NCBI GenBank assembly: GCA_050943735.1
Contig: JBMNPT010000009.1
Span: forward strand, 22,168-86,167
Origin: JBMNPT01 sp050943735
Lineage (GTDB): Bacteria > Bacillota > Clostridia > Oscillospirales > RGIG577
Length of the DNA: 64,000 bases
Reading direction: 5' to 3'
Below are positions 1 to 8,232 of the stretch, in pieces (position 1 is the first letter of the stretch; every line of letters begins with the position of its first letter). The notes under the pieces were generated by a model. The model worked only from the letters and a program-made list of their open reading frames with translations, was not told the origin of the DNA and ran no database searches. The translations under genes were made by a program, and so were the position numbers.

Positions 1-199
1 GCTGGCACTGGTCAAGGAGGGCAATACCGAAATCGCCCAGGTGGCGGATGAAGTGATTGCCATTCCCTCCATCCACGACCTGTTTACCGCCGCCCTCACT
101 GTGGTGCCCATGCAGATGTTTGCCTATCATCTGGCAGTGGCCCGGGGCTGCGATGTGGATAAACCCCGCAATCTGGCCAAATCCGTAACCGTAGAATAA
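1..199 (+). CDS. glmS: Glutamine-fructose-6-phosphate aminotransferase, C-terminal end only
   Basis: The window opens inside this gene. About 65 codons remain, read from base 2 to the TAA at 197-199. GlmS makes glucosamine-6-phosphate from fructose-6-phosphate and glutamine, the entry step to peptidoglycan amino sugars, in the cytoplasm. The visible part is the end of the second SIS (sugar isomerase) domain, with the segment HDLFTAALTVVPMQMFAYH and the family's typical terminus DKPRNLAKSVTVE. The N-terminal glutaminase domain and catalytic cysteine lie outside the window. A strong intrinsic terminator follows directly, so this gene ends its transcript. Confidence 0.93.
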   Translation, partial: LALVKEGNTEIAQVADEVIAIPSIHDLFTAALTVVPMQMFAYHLAVARGCDVDKPRNLAKSVTVE

Positions 200-205
200 A
201 TTCCT

Positions 206-238
206 GTACCGGTGCCAAAAGACACCGGTACTTTTTTT
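206..238 (+). terminator. Intrinsic terminator after glmS
   Basis: Inverted repeat GTACCGGTG (206-214) and CACCGGTAC (223-231) around an eight-base loop, followed by seven T residues (232-238). It sits seven bases after the glmS stop codon. Confidence 0.93.
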
Positions 239-337
239 GTGCAGGAAATCCCTGTAGGCTGCATTGCCCCCCACATTTCCCTGTGCTATAATGAAAAAAA
301 CAATCCATTTTACATTTTTTGCGGGAGGAATTTTACC

Positions 338-1147
338 ATGCAACATCTCACTCTTCACCGTTCCGAAGGTGTTCAGCTGGACGCCTACATTTTGGCTCAC
401 GAAACACTGCGTCCTGCCATGCTGGTCATTCCCGGCGGCTGCTACCAGTTTGTTTCCCAGCGGGAAAACAAGCCCGTCGCCATGAAGTTTGCCGAACTGG
501 GGTACAACACCTTTGTCCTCACCTATACCGTCAACCAGCCGCCGCTGGGACAACGTCCTCTGGAAGACGCCTCCTGGGCCATGGGACAGATCCATGAGCA
601 CGCTGAAGAATGGCACCTGATGCCGGGTCACACCTTTGTGTGCGGCTTTTCCGCAGGCGGCCATCTCACCGCCTGGCTGGGCAACTGCTGGAACGACCCG
701 GATCTGTGGGAGCGCACCGGAATTGCCCCGGGCAGCAACCGTCCCGACGGACTCATTCTGGCGTATCCGGTGATCTCCTCCGGCCCCTATGCCCACGCCA
801 CCAGTTTTGAAATGCTGGCTGGCCCCAAGCGTGAAAATGACCAGGCCTTTTCCCAGGAACTGCTGGTCAACGACGACACCCCTCCCGCCTTTTTGTGGCA
901 TACCCAGCAGGATGGCACAGTGGACATCCACAACAGCCTGCTGTACATGCAGGCCATGGTAGAGCATGGCCGTCCCATTGAAGCCCACTTCTTCCCCTGG
1001 GGCGATCATGGCTTCTCGGTAGCCACCCCGCTGATGGAAGAATTCCCGGGGCTCATCACCCGTACCGCCGACCCCTATGTGGCCCGCTGGACCACATTGG
1101 CCCATCAGTGGATGCAGGAAATGATCTCCCGTCGGGACAAGCAATAA
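338..1147 (+). CDS. Alpha/beta hydrolase (esterase-like, BD-FAE/xylan esterase type)
   Basis: A cytoplasmic 269-residue hydrolase with no signal peptide. The nucleophile elbow GFSAGG (residues 103-108, Ser105) and an oxyanion-hole-like IPGGCY segment near residue 31 place it in the alpha/beta hydrolase fold. The likely acid is the Asp in GTVDIH and the likely base is the His in GDHGF, in the expected order near the C terminus. The family includes small acyl, carbohydrate and xylan esterases; the substrate cannot be read from sequence. I chose the ATG at 338 because GGGAGGAA lies about ten bases upstream. The reading frame extends further upstream, but that part overlaps the glmS terminator. 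The gene converges on the amylase gene and shares its terminator. Confidence 0.85.
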   Translation: MQHLTLHRSEGVQLDAYILAHETLRPAMLVIPGGCYQFVSQRENKPVAMKFAELGYNTFVLTYTVNQPPLGQRPLEDASWAMGQIHEHAEEWHLMPGHTFVCGFSAGGHLTAWLGNCWNDPDLWERTGIAPGSNRPDGLILAYPVISSGPYAHATSFEMLAGPKRENDQAFSQELLVNDDTPPAFLWHTQQDGTVDIHNSLLYMQAMVEHGRPIEAHFFPWGDHGFSVATPLMEEFPGLITRTADPYVARWTTLAHQWMQEMISRRDKQ

Positions 1148-1151
1148 AAAA

Positions 1152-1185
1152 AGAGCCGTCCGAACATTCGGACGGTTCTTTTTTT
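1152..1185. terminator. Bidirectional terminator between convergent hydrolase and amylase genes
   Basis: A near-perfect stem of about 12 pairs (GAGCCGTCCGAA with TTCGGACGGTTC) is flanked by an A-run on the left and a T-run on the right, so it can stop transcripts from both directions. The amylase stop codon (1184-1186) lies inside the T-run. Confidence 0.92.
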
Positions 1186-2503
1186 ATCCCTGCGGGGGAA
1201 TTTTCCAGTACGCGGCGCTGTACGGAGGCAGTTCACTGCCGCCGCCAAAGTCGTGCATCTCACCGGCGAGCAAATCCAGCGCATTGCCCGCCTGGGCGTC
1301 AAAGTGGGCATGATAGGGCTGATCATCGGCATTGATGGCCACCAGAATCCGCTGGCCCTCCCATTTCCGTTCAAAGATGAACTGCCGGTTGGTGAGCACC
1401 ACCGTCCTGTATTCCCCATAACACAGCGCCTTGTTTTCCCGATGGGCCCGGGACAGCTTTGCAATCCAGTCGGTCAGCTCATTTTCCTCCGGCCGGTCAA
1501 AGGAGGGCCGCAGCTCATCATCGCTGCCCGCCTGCTTTCGGCCCTGTGCGCCCCATTCACTGCCATAGTACAAGCAGGGAATGCCCGGCATGGCAAAAAG
1601 CAGCGCATACAACAGCGGCAGATGCTCCGGCCGCTCCAAAATACTGGCCACCCGGGTGACATCGTGGTTATCCGCAAAACACAGAAGATGTTTGCCCCGG
1701 TACAGGCACCAGGGTTCAGCGCCAAACTGCCGCTGCAGCGAATGGGCGATTTCAAAGAGGTTCATGCTGTTGAAGCTGGAATAGAGCCCTTTGTAGCACT
1801 CATAATTGGTGCAGGAATGAAGCATATCCTCCCGCACCATCTGGTTGTAGTCCCCATGCATCAGCTCGCCGATGAGGAAGAATTCCTCCTTTTTGCCATC
1901 ACAATACCGGCGCAGCTGGCGCACAAAGTCATGGTCCAGCGAATAAGCCACATCCAGCCGCAGCCCGTCAATGTGGAATTGATCGATCCATCCCCCCACG
2001 CAGGAGAGAATGTGCTCCACCACCGCGGGATTTTTCAGATTGAGCTTTACCAGTTCAAAATGACCTTCCCAGCCCTCATACCACAGGCCGTCCCCATAGC
2101 CGTTGTTACCGCCGAAGTTGATGAAAAACCAGTCTTTATAAGGGGAGTTTTCCCGGTTGCACAGCACATCCTGAAAGGCCCAGAAGCCACGCCCCACATG
2201 ATTGAAAACCCCATCCAGCACCACCCGGATGCCATGCTGGTGCAGCACCTCGCACACGTGAGCAAAATCCTCATTGGTACCCAAGCGGCAATCCAGCCGT
2301 GTGAAATCCCGGGTGTCATAGCCATGGCGGTCCGACTCAAACACCGGGGAAAGATACACCGCTCCCACTCCCAGTTTTTGCAGATGCGGCGCCCATTGGG
2401 CTACCTTTTCAATGCGATTCACCGTCACCCCATCGTTTTCCCGGGGCGCCCCGCAAAATCCCAATGGATAAATCTGATAAAATACACTCTCATAAGCCCA
2501 CAT
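1184..2503 (-). CDS. GH13 alpha-amylase family glycosidase
   Basis: A 439-residue enzyme without signal peptide, so probably acting in the cytoplasm on short maltodextrins or cyclodextrins. All four GH13 regions are visible: DGVFNH (97-102), GLRLD with the nucleophile Asp184, the general acid Glu213 in IGELMHGD, and the transition-state stabiliser Asp281 in DNHD. A (beta/alpha)8 barrel occupies most of the protein, and the last 80 residues look like the all-beta C domain. Length and motif spacing resemble maltodextrin glucosidases, neopullulanases and related intracellular enzymes. The exact specificity is inference. The upstream signal is weak, with a possible TAGAAT -10 region. Confidence 0.9.
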   Translation of the reverse strand: MWAYESVFYQIYPLGFCGAPRENDGVTVNRIEKVAQWAPHLQKLGVGAVYLSPVFESDRHGYDTRDFTRLDCRLGTNEDFAHVCEVLHQHGIRVVLDGVFNHVGRGFWAFQDVLCNRENSPYKDWFFINFGGNNGYGDGLWYEGWEGHFELVKLNLKNPAVVEHILSCVGGWIDQFHIDGLRLDVAYSLDHDFVRQLRRYCDGKKEEFFLIGELMHGDYNQMVREDMLHSCTNYECYKGLYSSFNSMNLFEIAHSLQRQFGAEPWCLYRGKHLLCFADNHDVTRVASILERPEHLPLLYALLFAMPGIPCLYYGSEWGAQGRKQAGSDDELRPSFDRPEENELTDWIAKLSRAHRENKALCYGEYRTVVLTNRQFIFERKWEGQRILVAINADDQPYHAHFDAQAGNALDLLAGEMHDFGGGSELPPYSAAYWKIPPQG

Positions 2504-2536
2504 ATCTCTTCATCCTTCCTGTCATTCTAGTGAAAT

Positions 2537-2560
2537 TTTTGCTGTATTTTTTGCTGTATT
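2537..2560. repeat. Two exact tandem copies of a 12-bp unit
   Basis: TTTTGCTGTATT occurs at 2537-2548 and again at 2549-2560, in the divergent intergenic region between the amylase and exonuclease III genes. It could be a binding site in direct orientation or chance in an AT-rich spacer. Confidence 0.5.
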
Positions 2561-2631
2561 TTGTGAATATTGTACCACATCTCCCACACATTGTAAACCT
2601 TTCCCCTCTCGCCACCGCTTCTGTTTTGTGG

Positions 2632-2637
2632 TATACT
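2632..2637 (+). promoter_or_regulatory. Extended -10 promoter for exonuclease III gene
   Basis: TGG-TATACT fits an extended -10 element about 30 bases before the ATG. No good -35 is visible at the usual spacing. Confidence 0.5.
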
Positions 2638-2666
2638 GATACCATCACACAGAGAGGAGAACCCCT

Positions 2667-3428
2667 ATGAAACTGATTTCATGGAACGTAAACGGCCTGC
2701 GGGCGGTGCTGGGCAAAGGCTTTTCTGATATATTCCGGGAGCTGGATGCAGATATTTTCTGCGTCCAGGAAACCAAAATGCAAGAGGGACAGGCGCAGCT
2801 GGACACCCCTGGCTATCAACAGCTGTGGAACAGCGCAGTGCGCAAAGGATATTCGGGCACAGCGGTATTCACCCGTATTCCACCGCTGTCGGTGCGGTAT
2901 GGGCTGGGCATTCCCCAACACGACCAGGAAGGACGGGTCATCACCTGTGAATTTACCGACTTTTTTCTGGTCAATGTCTACACCCCCAATTCCCAGAGCG
3001 AACTGGCCCGGCTGGACTACCGCATGGAATGGGAAGACGCCTTCCGCTCCTATGTGCTGGAGCTGGACACCCACAAGCCGGTAATCATCTGCGGCGACCT
3101 GAATGTGGCTCACCGGGAAATCGATTTGAAAAACCCCAAAACCAACACCAACAACGCGGGCTTTACCCCCCAGGAACGGGACAAGCTCACCACCCTGCTG
3201 GACAGCGGATTTGCGGACACCTTCCGTCAGCTGTATCCCGACGTCACCGGCGCTTACAGCTGGTGGTCGTATCGGTTCCGCGCCCGGGAGAAAAACGCCG
3301 GCTGGCGTATCGACTATTTTCTGGTCTCCCAGCGGCTGATGCCCCAGGTGGAAGACAGTTCCATTCTGTCCGATATCATGGGCAGCGATCATTGCCCCGT
3401 CTGTCTGCAACTGCGAGACCCCAACTGA
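2667..3428 (+). CDS. xth: Exodeoxyribonuclease III (AP endonuclease family 1)
   Basis: A 253-residue DNA-repair enzyme that cleaves abasic sites and removes 3' blocking groups. The exonuclease-endonuclease-phosphatase fold shows all expected motifs: SWNVNGLRA at the N terminus, the metal-binding Glu in CVQETK, GDLNVAH in the middle, DYFLVS, and the catalytic GSDHCPV at the C terminus. Length is normal for the ExoA/XthA family. GAGAGGAG lies eight bases before the ATG. It is a single gene with its own promoter, ending at a terminator shared with the convergent Crp/Fnr gene. Confidence 0.96.
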   Translation: MKLISWNVNGLRAVLGKGFSDIFRELDADIFCVQETKMQEGQAQLDTPGYQQLWNSAVRKGYSGTAVFTRIPPLSVRYGLGIPQHDQEGRVITCEFTDFFLVNVYTPNSQSELARLDYRMEWEDAFRSYVLELDTHKPVIICGDLNVAHREIDLKNPKTNTNNAGFTPQERDKLTTLLDSGFADTFRQLYPDVTGAYSWWSYRFRAREKNAGWRIDYFLVSQRLMPQVEDSSILSDIMGSDHCPVCLQLRDPN

Positions 3429-3440
3429 ATCCACCGTCCA

Positions 3441-3479
3441 AAAAGGGCTGACAGCCTTCTCCGGCTGTCAGCCCTTTTT
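3441..3479. terminator. Bidirectional terminator between xth and the Crp/Fnr regulator
   Basis: A 16-bp perfect stem (3441-3456 with 3463-3478) has a six-base loop, with A-run and T-run on opposite sides. The regulator's stop codon (3478-3480) overlaps the outer edge. Confidence 0.94.
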
Positions 3480-4137
3480 ATGATTCCCGCACTTCTTCCA
3501 GTGCCTGGGCATCCCGTATCAAAACCTCTCCCCGGGATACCTCCACCCATCCCCGGCTTTGAAAGTCCCTCAGAGTACGGGTGACTACCTCCCGAGCGCT
3601 GCCCATATGCCGGGCCGCCTGCTCATGGGTAAAACGAAGACGGGAATTGCCCTGCATCTGCAGCTCTTCCAGCAAATAGTCCGCCAGACGCACATCGATC
3701 CGCCGGTCCAGCATCCGGTCCATCCGGCGCATCACCTGTCCAAACCGGTCGGCCATTACCCTGCCAGTGTAGTTGGCCACTGCCGCGGACTGTTCCATGA
3801 GCCGCTGGTATACCTGAGAATCCAGCACCGCTACCCGACTGTCCTCCTCCGCTTCCACCTGCAGCGCCAACTGCATCTGATGGAGTACACACCCGGCGGA
3901 AAACAGACAGATTTCCCCAGCCTGCAGCCGGTACAAGGTGATCTCCCGCCCTTCTGACGAACTGGTATACACCCGCAGGCGTCCTTCCAGCACCGCCAAC
4001 AGCCCAGTGCATTCCTCACCGCCACCATGGAGCAGTGTGCCGCGGCGTACCTCCCGTACCCCCGCGGCCTGCCGCAACGCTTCCCGCTGGCTCTCTTCCA
4101 GCTGCTCCCAAAAGGGCAGACATTCTCTGATTTCCAT
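3478..4137 (-). CDS. Crp/Fnr family transcriptional regulator
   Basis: A 219-residue regulator: an N-terminal cyclic-nucleotide-binding-type beta barrel (about residues 10-120), a long dimerisation helix, and a C-terminal winged helix (about 145-210) with the recognition segment HEQAARHMGSAREVVTRTL. The barrel carries a Cys-X5-Cys pair (GEICLFSAGC) plus two more cysteines, but not the classical FNR cysteine spacing, so a redox or heme signal is possible but unproven. An ATG nine codons upstream (4164) falls inside the -10 hexamer and cannot be in the mRNA; the ATG at 4137 has AAGGAGG seven bases upstream. The neighbouring Fe-S operon has a Crp/Fnr-type palindrome at about -42, making it the obvious candidate target. 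Confidence 0.92.
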   Translation of the reverse strand: MEIRECLPFWEQLEESQREALRQAAGVREVRRGTLLHGGGEECTGLLAVLEGRLRVYTSSSEGREITLYRLQAGEICLFSAGCVLHQMQLALQVEAEEDSRVAVLDSQVYQRLMEQSAAVANYTGRVMADRFGQVMRRMDRMLDRRIDVRLADYLLEELQMQGNSRLRFTHEQAARHMGSAREVVTRTLRDFQSRGWVEVSRGEVLIRDAQALEEVRES

Positions 4138-4162
4138 TGCCCGGCCTCCTTCCACTGCCCAC

Positions 4163-4192
4163 ATTATAGGGGCAAAGAGGGGGCTTTGTCAA
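4163..4192 (-). promoter_or_regulatory. Sigma-A promoter of the Crp/Fnr gene
   Basis: TTGACA (4187-4192) and TATAAT (4163-4168), both consensus, with an 18-base spacer. The -10 covers an upstream in-frame ATG, which decides the start of the gene in favour of 4137. Confidence 0.82.
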
Positions 4193-4202
4193 CGCCGGGA
4201 TA

Positions 4203-4781
4203 TCACTCCCGCCCGTTCTTCAGCTGACAGATCCCCTGGGTCATGGTACCCATGGGACAGTATACGCACCAGCTGCGGGGCTTATACAGCAGCATGGTCA
4301 CCAGTCCCAACACAGTGGAGGTGAGCATCACACTGTAAAATCCAAAGGCAAACTGAGCCACCCAGGGAGTGACACCGGCGGTATCCACCCAGTTCCAGGG
4401 GAGCCGGAAGGTCCACAGCAGCGTGACCACTTCCCGCATCTCCCGCGCGCCCGCAAAGACCATCCAGGTGGTGAAGAGCATATTCCCAAACATGGCCATG
4501 AAAAAGGCCAGAAATCCATACCGGAACCACTTGGAGCGCATCCAGCCCGGCACATCCCGACCCCGGGAGAGCCCCAGCCGGCCGCCCAGCAGTGCAAAGA
4601 GCTGTCCCCGGCCGCAATACCGGTTGCAATAGGCCTTTCCTCCGCCCAGCAGAGCAATGGCCAACGGCACCAGAAAACAGATCAGCCCCAGCCAGGCAAA
4701 CAGGATGTTGAAAAAGCCCAAAATCAAATAGGCGGCCGAAGCGATCCACAGATAATCATACCAGTGTTTTTTGCGATTCAC
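4203..4781 (-). CDS. Membrane 4Fe-4S binding protein (NapH/NosR C-terminal-like)
   Basis: A 192-residue protein with four or five predicted membrane segments and cysteine motifs facing one side: YCNRYCGRGQ after the second helix and CVYCPMG near the C terminus. This pattern belongs to polyferredoxin-like membrane proteins related to NapH and CcoG, thought to pass electrons between membrane and soluble partners. I chose GTG at 4781: it overlaps the ferredoxin stop codon as GTGA and has AGGAGG seven bases upstream, so translation is coupled. Together with the ferredoxin it forms a two-gene electron-transfer module beside a Crp/Fnr gene. The redox partner is unknown. Confidence 0.85.
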   Translation of the reverse strand: MNRKKHWYDYLWIASAAYLILGFFNILFAWLGLICFLVPLAIALLGGGKAYCNRYCGRGQLFALLGGRLGLSRGRDVPGWMRSKWFRYGFLAFFMAMFGNMLFTTWMVFAGAREMREVVTLLWTFRLPWNWVDTAGVTPWVAQFAFGFYSVMLTSTVLGLVTMLLYKPRSWCVYCPMGTMTQGICQLKNGRE

Positions 4782-4981
4782 AGCGCGGCCTCCTCTCTCT
4801 GACGCAAGGTGATGACGCTGGCGGGACATTCCCGGGCACACAGCCCACATCCCACACAACGCTGCGCATCCACCCGAGCCCGTATGCCCTTCCACACCTC
4901 AATGGCCTGTCTGGGACATACCTTGACGCAGCATCCGCAGGCCACACACTGAGAAGAAACCTCTGCCAATTTTTTACCCAT
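4778..4981 (-). CDS. Small 2x[4Fe-4S] ferredoxin
   Basis: A 67-residue soluble ferredoxin with two CX2CX2CX3C[PV] clusters: CVACGCCVKVCP and CVGCGLCARECP. The start ATG at 4981 follows AGGAGG with nine bases between. The reading frame extends upstream but runs into the promoter. It overlaps the next gene by four bases (GTGA), so the two products are probably made together and the ferredoxin is the likely soluble donor or acceptor for the membrane partner. Confidence 0.9.
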   Translation of the reverse strand: MGKKLAEVSSQCVACGCCVKVCPRQAIEVWKGIRARVDAQRCVGCGLCARECPASVITLRQREEAAL

Positions 4982-5002
4982 TTTCCCACACCTCCTGCAC
5001 GC

Positions 5003-5045
5003 AGTATAGCAGAAAAGAGAAAAAAGGTTCTGTGACTGGCTCACA
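5003..5045 (-). promoter_or_regulatory. Ferredoxin operon promoter with Crp/Fnr-type operator
   Basis: On the minus strand a TATACT -10 (5003-5008) is preceded by the inverted repeat TGTGA-N5-TCACA (5031-5045). Its centre lies about 42 bases before the predicted transcription start, where class II Crp/Fnr activators bind. No good -35 hexamer is present, as expected for an activator-dependent promoter. The spacer is five bases rather than the usual six for CRP. Confidence 0.6.
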
Positions 5046-6098
5046 TTATTTTTCCATCTCCACAACCACTTTCACATCGGCGCCCCGGGCTGCCTCAATG
5101 CTCTCAAAGCCCTCCTGCAGCCGGCTGAAAGGAATTCTGCGGGAAATGTATTTATCTACTTGCAGGTGGCCGTCGGCGATGGAACGCATCACCGCGCCAA
5201 AACCGCCGAAGGTATGGCCTTTACTGCCCAGGAAAACCGTCTTGCGCAGCACCAGTTCCCGGTAATTGATGCGGACAAAATCATGGGGCAGCGCAACGGC
5301 AATGAACTTTTTGCCGAACTCTTTTTTCAGCGAATCAATACCCAGATTGATGGCGCTCTCTGCTCCCACACAGTCAAAGACCATGTCGTAGCCACCCTGG
5401 GAAGCCTCCTGCAACTTGCGGGCAATATCGGGATCATCCGCCTGCATCACATGATCCGCAATTCCGAACCCCTGGATCATCCGGCATTTGTCTCCATTCA
5501 GCTCTGTGATGGTCACCTCTGCCACCCCAAACAGCCGCACCCATTCCGACACCGCCAGGCCGATCAGTCCTCCGCCCAGAATCAGTACTTTTTCTCCAGG
5601 CTGCACATCCGAGCGCTTCACCGCGTTGAGCGCCACCGCAAAAGGCTCAATCACAGCAGCCTGCTCCAACGAAATCCCCTCCGGCAGCTTGAAAAAACTG
5701 CGGGGAAACCAGGTGGTATACCGGCTGTAAGCCCCTGGCTGATTCAGATCTCCGCCCTTCCAATGGCCCACCACCCGGCCGGTGCAGTTTTCCGGCCGGC
5801 CTGCCAGACAGGCCTTGCAATGTCCGCAGGGTTCGCCAAACTGATTCTGGGTAAAGCCCACCACCCGATCTCCCCGCTGGTACAGCTCGCTGGTGCCCGG
5901 TTCCTCTATAACGCCTGCGTATTCGTGGCCAATCACCATCCCCTGATAAGCGGCCCCATCTTTCCAATAGGACAGGTCCGTCCCACACACACCCACATGG
6001 GTCACTCGCAGCACAGGGTGGGTAGGTGCCACCTGAAACTCTTCTTCCCGCATGGTAAATTGCCGGTTGTCAGTGAGTACAGCACACACATTTTTCAT
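5046..6098 (-). CDS. Zinc-dependent alcohol dehydrogenase (MDR family, polyol/threonine dehydrogenase-like)
   Basis: A 350-residue NAD(P)-dependent dehydrogenase. The catalytic zinc site is marked by CGTDLS and GHEYAG, the structural zinc site by CGHCKACLAGRPENC, and the Rossmann fold by LGGGLIGL. These features match the sorbitol, L-threonine, galactitol-phosphate and L-gulonate dehydrogenase group; the true substrate is not readable. The start ATG at 6098 follows GGGAGGGG with five bases between. It has its own promoter, partly overlapping the terminator of the upstream isomerase gene, so the two are probably independently expressed although both look like sugar or polyol enzymes. Confidence 0.9.
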   Translation of the reverse strand: MKNVCAVLTDNRQFTMREEEFQVAPTHPVLRVTHVGVCGTDLSYWKDGAAYQGMVIGHEYAGVIEEPGTSELYQRGDRVVGFTQNQFGEPCGHCKACLAGRPENCTGRVVGHWKGGDLNQPGAYSRYTTWFPRSFFKLPEGISLEQAAVIEPFAVALNAVKRSDVQPGEKVLILGGGLIGLAVSEWVRLFGVAEVTITELNGDKCRMIQGFGIADHVMQADDPDIARKLQEASQGGYDMVFDCVGAESAINLGIDSLKKEFGKKFIAVALPHDFVRINYRELVLRKTVFLGSKGHTFGGFGAVMRSIADGHLQVDKYISRRIPFSRLQEGFESIEAARGADVKVVVEMEK

Positions 6099-6130
6099 GT
6101 GATCCCCTCCCATCGATTGAACGTTACCCC

Positions 6131-6136
6131 ATTATA
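6131..6136 (-). promoter_or_regulatory. -10 element of the alcohol dehydrogenase gene
   Basis: Consensus TATAAT on the minus strand about 35 bases before the ATG. The matching -35 position falls inside the upstream terminator stem and is poor. Confidence 0.5.
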
Positions 6137-6138
6137 AC

Positions 6139-6170
6139 AAAAAGGCAGAGTGAAACCACTCTGCCTTTTT
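6139..6170 (-). terminator. Terminator after the TIM-barrel isomerase gene
   Basis: A 14-bp perfect stem AAAAAGGCAGAGTG / CACTCTGCCTTTTT with a four-base loop, 30 bases after the isomerase stop codon. Confidence 0.9.
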
Positions 6171-6199
6171 ACCAAAGAATTTATACTTTTTTATAAGCC

Positions 6200-7018
6200 T
6201 TATACAAAGGCGGTCTTTTTACTGGCCTCCTCCATGTAAGCGGCACTGGCGCGGATGTCATCCCGCAAGGTTCCCCAATTGCGGCCTTCGATGGACATGG
6301 TACCGGTATAGCCCATAGCCTTGAGCCAGCAAAGCACAGCGGCAAAATCAATGGCGCCAAATCCGGGGAAGTACCGGTTGTTATCTGAAATGTGCAGATT
6401 CCGGTAATAGCCCTGGTACCGGACCAGAGCCGCCGCCATGTCCACTTCCTCTATGTTCATATGATAGGTGTCAGGCAGCACTCGGTAAATGTCGCCCCAC
6501 TTGCGGGAAAACTCCACTCCATCCTGCACCCGGTTGGCCAGAGTGGCTTCGTAGTGGTTGGTGGCTTCCAGATAAACATCCACTCCGCTCTCCTTGACCT
6601 GCTGGCTGAGTTCCTCCAGCGAACGGTCCATCTGACGGGTAGCCTCTTCCATGGGCATCCCGGCCACGCCCTTGATGAAGCCGCAGATCACACCCGCTCC
6701 AGTGGCGGCGGCATAGTCGATGATGGTCCGCATCTCTGCCACTGTCCGAGTCCGCACCGCCTCGTCCAGCGAGCTGAGAGACAGCCCCTGTTTGCCCGCG
6801 TAGCCACCGGTGGCAATCATGCTGAGTTTGAGTCCGTAGCCTGCCAGGAACCGAACTAGCTCCTCCGCCGGCTGGGTGAAATCGGTGATGTTCAGCTCCA
6901 CTCCGTAAAAGCCCAATTCCTGCAGCAGCGCCATGGTAGCGCAGAAATCCTCATCCTGCTGATAATTGGCCGGCAGCGGCAGCTGCACGCAGAGCGGAAA
7001 CGCATAGGTATGTGCCAT
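6200..7018 (-). CDS. Sugar phosphate isomerase/epimerase family protein (AP endonuclease 2 TIM barrel)
   Basis: A 272-residue xylose-isomerase-like TIM barrel. Candidate metal ligands appear in the usual order: Glu in YLEATNHYE, Asp and His in PDTYHMNIEE, His in LHISDNNR and Glu in SIEGRNWG. The family contains tagatose and psicose epimerases, inosose dehydratases and related enzymes. It begins 33 bases after rpoD with no terminator between, so it may ride on the dnaG-rpoD transcript. GGGAGAG lies upstream of the ATG. The substrate is not known. Confidence 0.85.
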   Translation of the reverse strand: MAHTYAFPLCVQLPLPANYQQDEDFCATMALLQELGFYGVELNITDFTQPAEELVRFLAGYGLKLSMIATGGYAGKQGLSLSSLDEAVRTRTVAEMRTIIDYAAATGAGVICGFIKGVAGMPMEEATRQMDRSLEELSQQVKESGVDVYLEATNHYEATLANRVQDGVEFSRKWGDIYRVLPDTYHMNIEEVDMAAALVRYQGYYRNLHISDNNRYFPGFGAIDFAAVLCWLKAMGYTGTMSIEGRNWGTLRDDIRASAAYMEEASKKTAFV

Positions 7019-7051
7019 GTTTGTTCTCTCCCATCTATTTTTACTATTTTA

Positions 7052-8197
7052 TCAGTCCAGAAAATCCTTCAGGCGCTTGCTCCGGCTGGGATGGCGCAGT
7101 TTTCGCAGCGCCTTGGCCTCAATCTGCCGGATACGTTCCCGGGTGACCTTGAATTCCTTGCCCACCTCTTCCAGTGTGCGGGCCCGGCCATCCTCCAAGC
7201 CAAAACGCAGCTTGAGCACCTTCTCTTCCCGAGGAGTTAAGGTGGAGAGCACATCCACCAGCTGCTCCTTGAGCAGGGTGAAGGAAGCCGCTTCTGCAGG
7301 GGCAGGTGCGTCGTCGTCGGGAATGAAATCTCCCAGATGGCTGTCTTCTTCCTCACCAATGGGGGTTTCCAGACTCACCGGCTCCTGGGCGATTTTCATA
7401 ATGTCCCGTACCTTATCCACCGACATGTTCATCTCTTTGGCAATGTCCTCGGGCTGGGGATCGTGGCCCAGCTCCTGCAGCAGCTGACGAGATACCCGAA
7501 TGACCTTGTTGATGGTTTCCACCATGTGCACCGGAATTCGGATGGTACGCGCCTGGTCGGCGATGGCCCGGGTGATGGCCTGCCGGATCCACCAGGTGGC
7601 GTAAGTGGAGAACTTATAGCCCTTGGTGTAGTCAAACTTCTCCACTGCCTTGATAAGGCCCAGGTTGCCCTCCTGAATCAGGTCCAAAAATAGCATGCCC
7701 CGGCCTACATATCGCTTGGCGATGGACACCACCAGACGCAGATTGGCTTCCGCCAGTTTCTTTTTGGCGGCTTCATCTCCCTCTGCCATCCGCTGGGCCA
7801 GTTCAATCTCCTCATCGGTGCTGAGCAGCGGCACCTTGCCGATTTCCTTGAGATACATCCGCACAGGATCGTCGATGGAAATACCTTCGCTCATGATGGC
7901 CACGTCCAGATCGGCGTTGACCTCTTCCTCAATTTCCTCGTTGTCCACATCCACGTCCAGATCCAGCACTTCGTCAAAGTCGTGTACGATCTCTACGCCC
8001 ATGCTTTCCAGGGTTTCGTAAATCTTTTCAATCTGTTCTACATCCAGTTCCACATCGCCCAGCAGATCCATAATTTCCTTGTTGCTGATACTGCCCTTTT
8101 TCTTGGCGGTATCCATGATCTCCCGAACCAGTGCCAACTTGCTGTCCATGGTCTTTTTTTCTTTCATGGATTCCTTTTTCTCCACACTTTTAGCCAT
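7052..8197 (-). CDS. rpoD: Primary sigma factor RpoD (SigA)
   Basis: A 381-residue housekeeping sigma factor. Region 1.1 is short and acidic (about residues 20-100). Region 1.2 starts at DDPVRMYLKEIG. Region 2 includes NLRLVVSIAKRY and the -10-reading YKFSTYATWWIRQAI. Region 3 follows, and region 4 near the C terminus contains the helix-turn-helix TLEEVGKEFKVTRERIRQIE. Length is typical of Gram-positive SigA. It follows dnaG by 35 bases, the conserved macromolecular-synthesis order in Firmicutes. Many promoters in this window fit its TTGACA-N17-TATAAT preference. Confidence 0.98.
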   Translation of the reverse strand: MAKSVEKKESMKEKKTMDSKLALVREIMDTAKKKGSISNKEIMDLLGDVELDVEQIEKIYETLESMGVEIVHDFDEVLDLDVDVDNEEIEEEVNADLDVAIMSEGISIDDPVRMYLKEIGKVPLLSTDEEIELAQRMAEGDEAAKKKLAEANLRLVVSIAKRYVGRGMLFLDLIQEGNLGLIKAVEKFDYTKGYKFSTYATWWIRQAITRAIADQARTIRIPVHMVETINKVIRVSRQLLQELGHDPQPEDIAKEMNMSVDKVRDIMKIAQEPVSLETPIGEEEDSHLGDFIPDDDAPAPAEAASFTLLKEQLVDVLSTLTPREEKVLKLRFGLEDGRARTLEEVGKEFKVTRERIRQIEAKALRKLRHPSRSKRLKDFLD

Positions 8198-8232
8198 GTA
8201 ATTCTCCCCTTCTGTATGTTGTGGCGATTCCC

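Noticed and set aside
1253..2530. 425-codon plus-strand open frame
   Set aside because: Antisense to the GH13 amylase with all four catalytic regions on the other strand.
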